Shown here piece by piece: positions 1 to 5,090 of a stretch of DNA of 5,090 nucleotides. The first letter of the stretch is position 1; every line of letters starts with the position of its first letter. The notes beneath the pieces are model-generated. The model did no database searches and had not been told where the DNA came from. It saw only the letters and a list, made by a program, of their open reading frames with translations. Both the position numbers and the translations under genes were made by a program. Source of the DNA: Micrococcales bacterium (GTDB lineage: Bacteria > Actinomycetota > Actinomycetes > S36-B12); contig PBWE01000017.1 of the NCBI GenBank assembly GCA_002728915.1, positions 60,338 through 65,427 of the forward strand, given 5' to 3'.

Positions 1-840
1 GTGCGGTACGGCGACACGGCGGAGATGGCGGCACAGATCATCGAAGAAGGTGACGCGTCACCCGCCGACGTCTACTACGGACAGGACGCCGGCGCTCTGG
101 GAGCCCTCGACGGTGCGGGAATGTGCACGCCGCTGGCGGACTCGATTGCGAACTCCGTTCCAGCGACGTACCGGTCAGCCGACGGAACATGGACCGGGGT
201 AACCGGCAGAGCCCGGGTGATTGCGTACGACTCGACGCAACTGTCTGCAGATGAGGTTCCGACATCTGTTTTCGACCTAATTGACGAGCAATGGCGCGGA
301 CAAGTAGCGATCGCTCCAACGAATGGATCATTTCAAGCTTTCGTCACCGCCATGCGAGTCGCAGCCGGGGAAGATGCGACGCGCGAGTGGTTGCAGGGTT
401 TGATCGACAACGACGTTCAGTTGTACGAGAAGAACGGACTCATCCGCGACGCCGTCGATGCAGGAGAAGTGCAGCTCGGTCTGATCAACCATTACTACTG
501 GTACAAGAAAGCCGCTGAAGTCGGCGAAGACGCGATGAACGTGCAACTCGCATTTGCCGGCCCGGGAGACCCCGGAGCCTTGGTCAACTTGTCGGGAGCG
601 TGCATCGTGCGACCCACCGACAACGCCGACGGTGCTGGCGCATTAATGGAGTGGCTGCTATCCGAATCGGCACAGCGGTGGTTCGTCGAGACGACGTTCG
701 AATACCCACTGGTCGCCGGTGTCGAAGGTCCCGACGGTGTGCCTCCCCTGTCGCAGGTGCAGGGGCCCGATATCCCCCTGGCCGAATTGGAAGACCTCCC
801 CGGCACGTTGCTCATGCTGCAGGACGTCGGTCTGACGTAG
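1..840 (+). CDS. fbpA: Ferric iron ABC transporter, substrate-binding protein (FbpA/FutA family), 5'-truncated by window edge
   Basis: Extracytoplasmic binding protein that captures Fe(III) and delivers it to the permease encoded next. Only the last 279 residues are present. The GTG at position 1 is an internal Val codon, because the fragment aligns from memory with Neisseria FbpA starting about 35 residues into the mature protein; the signal peptide or lipobox and first strand lie outside the window. Seen: SPADVYYGQDAGAL at about 20-33 (family motif SPADVFY), GRARV at about 69-73, and NHYYWYK at 163-169, whose Tyr165-Tyr166 match the paired iron-ligand tyrosines of FbpA (Y195/Y196 in Neisseria). 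DPGALVNLSGA near 190-200 is also typical. The Neisseria ligand Glu57 position appears to be Gln28 here. The stop TAG at 838-840 is 9 bases before the preferred fbpB start, in an fbpABC order. Family assignment is firm; Fe(III) specificity is inferred from the tyrosine pair and neighbours. Confidence 0.93.
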   Translation: MRYGDTAEMAAQIIEEGDASPADVYYGQDAGALGALDGAGMCTPLADSIANSVPATYRSADGTWTGVTGRARVIAYDSTQLSADEVPTSVFDLIDEQWRGQVAIAPTNGSFQAFVTAMRVAAGEDATREWLQGLIDNDVQLYEKNGLIRDAVDAGEVQLGLINHYYWYKKAAEVGEDAMNVQLAFAGPGDPGALVNLSGACIVRPTDNADGAGALMEWLLSESAQRWFVETTFEYPLVAGVEGPDGVPPLSQVQGPDIPLAELEDLPGTLLMLQDVGLT

Positions 841-843
841 GAG
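839..843 (+). promoter_or_regulatory. Shine-Dalgarno AGGAG deciding the fbpB start
   Basis: AGGAG overlaps the last two bases of the fbpA stop codon TAG. It stands 6 bases before GTG 850, an ideal spacing, but directly abuts TTG 844 (no spacer) and is 30 bases from ATG 874. It therefore favours GTG 850 as the fbpB start. Its overlap with the fbpA stop suggests ribosomes finishing fbpA reinitiate on fbpB. Confidence 0.75.
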
Positions 844-849
844 TTGATC

Positions 850-2466
850 GTGTATCGCCGAACGGTGAATTCCATGCGACCGCCGCTGCTCTTGATTGCA
901 GCGGCGGTTGTTAGCGTCGCCGTTGCGGCCATCCCGCTGCTGTACCTACTGGTCCGCACGTCGTCGGCCGGTTGGAACGCAGTGGTCGAAGCGTTGCTTC
1001 GAGACAGAACTCTCGAAACGACCATCACGAGTGTCGCCCTCGTGACGTTGGTGATTGTCGGCTGCTTGCTGATCGCCGTCCCCACGGCGTGGTTGTTGGC
1101 CAGGACGAACATCCCCGGACGCGCCTTCTTCCTGGTGATGGCGGCACTTCCCCTCGCGGTTCCTTCGTACGTGATGGCCTACGCGTGGATCGCCGAGTTT
1201 CCGAGCATGTCGGGAATCGGGGCAGCCGCACTGGTGATGGTGCTCGCCACCTACCCCTACGTCGCCATCCCACTGACGGCCGCCCTTCGCTCCATCGACG
1301 CCGGACACGAAGAGGCCGCTCGATCCCTCGGGTTGGGACCCCTGGCCGTCGCGCGTCGTGTCACCCTTCCCCTTGCCTGGCCGGCCGCAGCCGCCGGTGT
1401 GCTGCTTGCAGCGCTGTATACGTTGAGCGAATTCGGCACAGTGGCGATCTTCCGCGTCGATGCCTTCACCCGAGTGATCTACACCGCCTACCGCGCATCG
1501 TTTGATCGCACGACGGCGGCGGTGCTGTCGCTCGTTCTTGTCTTCCTGGCCTTGATACTTGTCGTGATCGAAGCGCGCATTCGAGGCAAGTCACAGCGTT
1601 GGCGCATTGGATCAGGCGTGTCGCGACCCGCACCTCGGCAACAACTCGGCACTCGCGGCACGGCGCTCGGTGTCGCATGGCTGGTCGGAGTCGCGGTCTT
1701 GTCGCTCGGTGTTCCCGCATTGTCGTTGACGCGACTGCTGCTGGAAAGCCGACGAACCGAACTTGATGTCGGAGAGCTTGTAGGCGCCGTTGTCGGCTCG
1801 GCGTCCTCGTCCATCCTCGGAGCTGCACTTGCCCTGCTGCTCGCCCTGCCTATCGCCGCGCTCGCCGCTCGCTATCGCTCCCGCATGGTCAGGAGTATCG
1901 AGGGCGCGGCGTTTCTCGGCCACGCCCTCCCGGGAGTCGTGGTGGGTCTGTCGTTGGTCTTTCTTACCCTTGCCGTACTACCGGCGGCGTACCAGACTCT
2001 TGCGGTGCTCGCCTTCGCCTACGCCGTGCTCTTTCTCCCCAAAGCCATCGGATCGAGCAGATCGGCGATCGCCCACGTGCCACCGGGTTTGGAATCCACC
2101 GCGCGAAGTCTCGGACGGGGCCCGCTTCGTGCCTGGTGCACGGTGACCGGTCGCCTCGCATGGCCAGGAATCGCAGCCGGAACACTCCTCGTCGTTCTGA
2201 CAGCGATGAAGGAACTGCCGGCCACCTTGATGCTGCGGCCCACCGGCTTCAATACCTTGGCCACCGAATTGTGGTCGCGAACGGAAATCCAAGCCTTTGG
2301 TTCTGCCGCTCCGTATGCATTGACCATGATCGTTCTTGCGTCCGTACCTGCGTGGCTCATGGGTCGGTGGCTGGCGCGATCACCCGAAACAGCAACGAGC
2401 ACTGATCGTGCCGATGACGAGATGGTTCGCACCGACGAGGTGGCCTACGTTGGTGGTGTCCGATGA
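850..2466 (+). CDS. fbpB: Ferric iron ABC transporter, fused two-domain permease (FbpB-type)
   Basis: Inner-membrane channel that accepts Fe(III) from the binding protein and is driven by the ATPase encoded downstream. From GTG 850 it is 538 residues, a normal length for FbpB, in which two BPD_transp_1 domains are fused in one chain. By eye there are about 12 hydrophobic segments, near residues 12-34, 57-81, 92-115, 122-146, 184-205, 228-248, 274-296, 313-340, 352-377, 380-401, 440-462 and 487-509. Each half carries an EAA loop, the coupling helix that docks on the ATPase: EEAARSLGLGPL from residue 154 and ESTARSLGRGPL from residue 415. A polar linker near 250-272 joins the halves. In-frame alternative starts are TTG 844, GTG 865 and ATG 874; GTG 850 is chosen from its AGGAG spacing. 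The stop overlaps the fbpC start, so the two are translationally coupled. Thiamine or other Fbp-like substrates are less likely given the YYW motif of the neighbouring binding protein. Confidence 0.93.
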   Translation: MYRRTVNSMRPPLLLIAAAVVSVAVAAIPLLYLLVRTSSAGWNAVVEALLRDRTLETTITSVALVTLVIVGCLLIAVPTAWLLARTNIPGRAFFLVMAALPLAVPSYVMAYAWIAEFPSMSGIGAAALVMVLATYPYVAIPLTAALRSIDAGHEEAARSLGLGPLAVARRVTLPLAWPAAAAGVLLAALYTLSEFGTVAIFRVDAFTRVIYTAYRASFDRTTAAVLSLVLVFLALILVVIEARIRGKSQRWRIGSGVSRPAPRQQLGTRGTALGVAWLVGVAVLSLGVPALSLTRLLLESRRTELDVGELVGAVVGSASSSILGAALALLLALPIAALAARYRSRMVRSIEGAAFLGHALPGVVVGLSLVFLTLAVLPAAYQTLAVLAFAYAVLFLPKAIGSSRSAIAHVPPGLESTARSLGRGPLRAWCTVTGRLAWPGIAAGTLLVVLTAMKELPATLMLRPTGFNTLATELWSRTEIQAFGSAAPYALTMIVLASVPAWLMGRWLARSPETATSTDRADDEMVRTDEVAYVGGVR

Positions 2467-3539
2467 CAACGTCGCCTGCAGTGCCGCAACTGTCTCTCGA
2501 GAACATCTCTGTCGGATACGGCGGACCCATCGTCGTGCGGGACGTGACGATAGAGGTCGAGCAGCAAGAGTTCGTCACCATCCTGGGTCCGAGCGGCTCC
2601 GGAAAGACCACGCTGCTGCGCGCCATCGCCGGGTACCTCCGCCCGGCGACGGGCATCGTCACGATCGCAGGAACGATCGCATCCAACGAGCGAACGTGGC
2701 TCCCACCCGAGCGACGTCGGATCGGCATCGTCCCGCAGGAAGGCGCGCTCTTCCCGCACCTCGACGTCGCAGGGAACATCGCCTTCGGTCTGCGGGACAA
2801 GAAGAAGGCGCGGGCGCGGGTCGCGGAAATGCTCGAGATGGTGGATCTGTCGGGACTGGAAAAGGCCCGACCCCATGAGCTATCGGGCGGTCAACAACAG
2901 CGAGTCGCTCTCGCTCGAGCACTCGCTCCCGCGCCATCGCTGGTGCTGCTCGATGAGCCTTTCTCCTCCCTCGATGCCTCGCTGCGGATCGATGTCCGCA
3001 CCGAAGTGCGCAGACTCCTCGCGGACATCGGCACGACGGCGATCCTCGTGACCCATGACCAGGAAGAAGCCCTATCGATGGCCGATCGGGTGGCGGTGAT
3101 GTCGTCGGGGCGGATCGAGCAGATGGATGCGCCGTGGACTGTCTACGACGACCCCTCGACCCTCAACGTTGCCCGTTTCATCGGCGATCTCGTCGAACTG
3201 CCGGTGACCGAGATGCAGGGAGCAAGCGCACACACAGCCGTGGGGTGGGTGCCGATTCGTGACCACCGCGAATCAGATTCGAGTAGCCGGCGAGTTGTGT
3301 TACGCCCCGAGCAACTCGTTCTGGTCGCGGATCGAGGTGTTGGTGCGGACCCGCAAGGTGTCCCGGGAACCGTGGAATCCATTCGTTATCACGGTCACGA
3401 CTCGCTGGCGTCGGTCCGGTTGGACGACGGACCCGTGGTGGATGTGCGCTCGGCTGGAGGTGTCGGGGTCGCGGTGGGTGATCCGGTGCGGGTGGTCGTG
3501 ACCGGAACGGCACGAATGTTCGCCGATCCCGTAGTCTGA
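2463..3539 (+). CDS. fbpC: Ferric iron ABC transporter, ATP-binding subunit (FbpC-type)
   Basis: Cytoplasmic ATPase, 358 residues, which as a dimer powers Fe(III) import through the FbpB permease. All nucleotide-binding elements are intact: A-loop Tyr19, Walker A GPSGSGKT at 42-49 (Lys48), Q-loop Gln92, ABC signature LSGGQQQR at 140-147, Walker B LVLLDE at 160-165 with catalytic Glu165, D-loop SSLD at 168-171 and H-loop His198. The C-terminal part, from about residue 235, is the regulatory TOBE-like region of MalK/PotA/FbpC ATPases, with the typical VLRPEQL near 279-285. ATG 2463 overlaps the fbpB stop in ATGA, and a weak GGTGG at 2452-2456 gives 6-base spacing, so translation is probably coupled. 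Sequence alone cannot separate FbpC from other members of this importer subfamily (spermidine, thiamine, sulfate); the Fe(III) call rests on the neighbouring binding protein. Its last codons contain the likely purF promoter. Confidence 0.92.
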   Translation: MTTSPAVPQLSLENISVGYGGPIVVRDVTIEVEQQEFVTILGPSGSGKTTLLRAIAGYLRPATGIVTIAGTIASNERTWLPPERRRIGIVPQEGALFPHLDVAGNIAFGLRDKKKARARVAEMLEMVDLSGLEKARPHELSGGQQQRVALARALAPAPSLVLLDEPFSSLDASLRIDVRTEVRRLLADIGTTAILVTHDQEEALSMADRVAVMSSGRIEQMDAPWTVYDDPSTLNVARFIGDLVELPVTEMQGASAHTAVGWVPIRDHRESDSSSRRVVLRPEQLVLVADRGVGADPQGVPGTVESIRYHGHDSLASVRLDDGPVVDVRSAGGVGVAVGDPVRVVVTGTARMFADPVV

Positions 3540-3543
3540 GCGC
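3532..3543 (+). promoter_or_regulatory. Probable -10 element of a leaderless purF promoter
   Basis: TAGTCT at 3532-3537 fits the actinobacterial -10 consensus TANNNT. It sits exactly at -12 to -7 if transcription starts on the G of the purF GTG (3544), the arrangement seen in leaderless actinobacterial genes. No plausible Shine-Dalgarno precedes the GTG, which agrees with leaderless translation. No good -35 TTGAC-like hexamer is visible at normal spacing; GTGACC at 3498-3503 is too far (28 bases). The element overlaps the fbpC stop codon. A chance match to such a loose consensus is possible, but its exact position adds weight. Confidence 0.55.
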
Positions 3544-5070
3544 GTGCCGCGCGGAGATGGGCAACTGACCCACGAGCTCCTCCCCGGCGAGAAGGGTCCG
3601 CAGGATGCCTGCGGAGTTTTCGGAGTGTGGGCTCCGGGTGAAGAAGTCGCAAAACTCACGTTCTTTGGCTTGTACGCACTGCAGCATCGCGGACAGGAAT
3701 CCGCAGGAATCGCCGTCAGCGACGGATCGCACATCGTCGTCTATAAGGACATGGGCTTGGTGTCACAGGTCTTCACCGAAGCGAGCCTGGAATCGCTGCA
3801 CGGACACGTCGCGATCGGTCACACGCGCTACTCGACCACGGGTTCGAGCGTGTGGGAGAACGCTCAGCCGACGTTCCGTCCGACGGCGACGGGCAACCTG
3901 GCCCTCGGGCACAACGGAAACCTCACCAACACCGCAGACCTGTCCGAGCGGTTGGCGGAATTGGCAAGCACATCGGGTGAATTGCCGATCAACGCCGGTC
4001 TGCATGCGACCACCGATACGGAAGTCATTTCCGGCCTTCTCGCGGCTCACCCCGATCTGCCACTCGAACAGGCGGCGTTGGAGGAACTTCCGAAACTTCT
4101 CGGTGCGTTCTCACTGGTTTTCATGGACGACGACGCCCTGTACGCCGCTCGTGATGCCCAAGGAATACGTCCCCTCGTCCTTGGACGCCTCGAGCGTGGA
4201 TGGGTTATCGCCAGTGAGACCGCAGCCCTCGACATCGTCGGCGCGTCTGTTGTCCGTGAAGTCGAACCAGGCGAGCTGGTCGTCATTGACTCCAACGGCT
4301 TGCGATCTCATCACTTCACCCAGGCCGACCCCAAGGGATGTCTTTTCGAGTATGTGTATCTGGCGAGACCGGACACGACCATTGCAGGACGCAGCGTGCA
4401 GGCAACCCGAGTCGAGATCGGGCGACAACTCGCGCGCGAGTACCCGGTCGAAGCCGACCTCGTGATTCCGGTGCCGGAATCCGGACGGTATGCAGCGATC
4501 GGATACGCCCAAGAATCGGGAATTCCTTTTGCCGAAGGGCTTGTTAAGAACTCCTACGTAGGCCGGACATTTATCCAACCCAGCCAAACGATCCGTCAGC
4601 TGGGTATTCGTCTGAAGCTGAATCCGCTCAAGGATGTCATTGAAGGCCAGCGCCTCGTGGTAGTAGATGACTCCATCGTGCGCGGCAACACCCAACGCGC
4701 CCTCGTGCGCATGCTCCGTGAGGCGGGTGCCCGTGAGGTGCATGTTCGAATCTCGAGCCCCCCGGTGGCGTGGCCCTGCTTCTACGGCATCGACTTCGCC
4801 AGTCGCGCGGAGTTGATCGCAAACGGCCTCTCGGTGGAAGAGATCTGCGCCTCCATCAGCGCCGACTCACTAGCTTTCGTCACCCTCGATGCACTGGTAG
4901 GGGCGACCCAGCAGAAGAAGGAGCATCTGTGCAGAGCCTGTTTCGATGGCGTCTACCCCGTCGAGCTTCCCGCAGAAGATCGCATCGGTAAGTCGGTTCT
5001 GGAAGGGATCGCCCGCCGGGTCGAGAACTCTGCCGGCGGTGGCGCCAACGATGCGCTGAAGCGAGTCTGA
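3544..5070 (+). CDS. purF: Amidophosphoribosyltransferase (glutamine PRPP amidotransferase)
   Basis: Cytoplasmic enzyme converting PRPP and glutamine to 5-phosphoribosylamine, the first committed step of purine synthesis. It has 508 residues. The N-terminal Ntn glutaminase domain has a 22-residue propeptide before catalytic Cys23 (CGVFG), plus GHTRYSTTG at 92-100, HNGN at 123-126 and DTE at 158-160. The C-terminal phosphoribosyltransferase domain has the PRPP motif VVVDDSIVRGNT at 372-383. Cys266, Cys412, Cys463 and Cys466 fit the four [4Fe-4S] ligands of Bacillus subtilis PurF (236, 382, 437 and 440 in mature numbering; here 244, 390, 441 and 444). GTG 3544 is chosen because its MPRGDG leader is conserved, as I recall, in Streptomyces PurF; ATG 3557 is out of frame. 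At 315-316 RY replaces the common TP of PESGTPAA. It starts 4 bases after fbpC, without a Shine-Dalgarno but with a -10 hexamer suited to leaderless transcription. Expected control is AMP/GMP feedback; no riboswitch is seen. Confidence 0.98.
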   Translation: MPRGDGQLTHELLPGEKGPQDACGVFGVWAPGEEVAKLTFFGLYALQHRGQESAGIAVSDGSHIVVYKDMGLVSQVFTEASLESLHGHVAIGHTRYSTTGSSVWENAQPTFRPTATGNLALGHNGNLTNTADLSERLAELASTSGELPINAGLHATTDTEVISGLLAAHPDLPLEQAALEELPKLLGAFSLVFMDDDALYAARDAQGIRPLVLGRLERGWVIASETAALDIVGASVVREVEPGELVVIDSNGLRSHHFTQADPKGCLFEYVYLARPDTTIAGRSVQATRVEIGRQLAREYPVEADLVIPVPESGRYAAIGYAQESGIPFAEGLVKNSYVGRTFIQPSQTIRQLGIRLKLNPLKDVIEGQRLVVVDDSIVRGNTQRALVRMLREAGAREVHVRISSPPVAWPCFYGIDFASRAELIANGLSVEEICASISADSLAFVTLDALVGATQQKKEHLCRACFDGVYPVELPAEDRIGKSVLEGIARRVENSAGGGANDALKRV

Positions 5071-5090
5071 ATGCCCGGTATCAACTACTC
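5071..5090 (+). CDS. purM: Probable start of phosphoribosylformylglycinamidine cyclo-ligase (PurM), truncated by window end
   Basis: An ATG directly follows the purF stop with no gap and opens a frame reading MPGINY plus an incomplete codon beginning TC (Ser). PurM (AIR synthase) commonly begins with a short variable leader ending in a Tyr a few residues before the conserved AGVDI segment, and purM follows purF in many actinobacteria. Six residues cannot prove the family, so the call rests mainly on gene order. Upstream AAGCGAG (5059-5065) is at best a weak Shine-Dalgarno, so translation is probably coupled to purF termination. Confidence 0.55.

Noticed and set aside
1..3. GTG at position 1 as the true start of the binding-protein gene
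   Set aside because: The frame is open to the window edge and the protein would lack its signal peptide and the first part of the N-terminal lobe; homology begins inside the mature domain, so this is an internal Val codon.
495..1112. Long antisense open frame (205 codons) across the fbpA-fbpB junction
   Set aside because: It lies opposite two clear transporter genes, has a low-complexity Ser/Thr/Arg-rich composition and no recognisable motif; such frames are expected in high-GC DNA.
3498..3537. GTGACC (3498-3503) as the -35 partner of the purF -10 hexamer
   Set aside because: The 28-base spacer is far too long for a sigma-70-type promoter; no better -35 was found at 16-19 bases.
3536..3546. 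Terminator or operator between fbpC and purF
   Set aside because: The intergenic gap is 4 bases and I see no hairpin with a T tract around it.
3557..3559. ATG 3557 as the purF start
   Set aside because: It is out of frame with PurF; the GTG at 3544 gives the family-like MPRGDG leader.
3605..4465. 286-codon + strand frame overlapping purF in another frame
   Set aside because: Its product is rich in Arg, Ser, Thr and Pro with no domain signal, while the purF frame carries all catalytic motifs across the same bases.
4111..4743. Long antisense open frame (210 codons) inside purF
   Set aside because: It mirrors highly conserved PurF coding sequence, has no recognisable domain or ribosome-binding site, and is best explained as a codon-bias shadow.

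Overview
The window comes from a high-GC actinobacterium. The best taxonomic clue is PurF. Its N-terminus (MPRGDG followed by a GEKGPQDACGVFG stretch) and body closely match my memory of the Streptomyces-type protein, and they differ from the mycobacterial/rhodococcal type, which I recall with a different leader and 'PREECGVFG'. This suggests an actinomycete outside the Mycobacteriales, such as Streptomyces, Propionibacteriales or Micrococcales relatives. I cannot name a genus.

All genes are on the + strand and the DNA is almost wholly coding; no gene-free gap exceeds 10 bases. Positions 1-840 hold the C-terminal part of a ferric-iron-binding periplasmic-type protein (FbpA/FutA family), cut by the window edge. 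Positions 850-2466 encode a two-domain ferric-iron permease (FbpB). Positions 2463-3539 encode its ATPase (FbpC), overlapping fbpB by four bases (ATGA). Together they form a complete Fe(III) ABC importer, apart from the missing 5' end of the binding-protein gene. The promoter and any iron-responsive operator (DtxR/IdeR or Fur type) would lie upstream of the window.

Four bases after fbpC, purF (3544-5070) encodes amidophosphoribosyltransferase, the first committed enzyme of purine synthesis. It is the propeptide-bearing, [4Fe-4S]-binding (Bacillus-like) type, with all four cluster cysteines visible. The last 20 bases are probably the start of purM, the usual next gene, whose ATG directly follows the purF stop.

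The genes are in tandem, but purF need not be driven by the iron promoter. A TANNNT -10 hexamer (TAGTCT) lies exactly at -12 to -7 relative to the purF GTG, and there is no convincing Shine-Dalgarno sequence, the signature of a leaderless actinobacterial transcript. The iron-uptake and purine modules may therefore be neighbours with separate transcription, or they may be partly coupled by readthrough. I see no mobile element, CRISPR array, RNA gene or clearly new biological system; the window is mostly ordinary core and transport genes with a few details worth checking.
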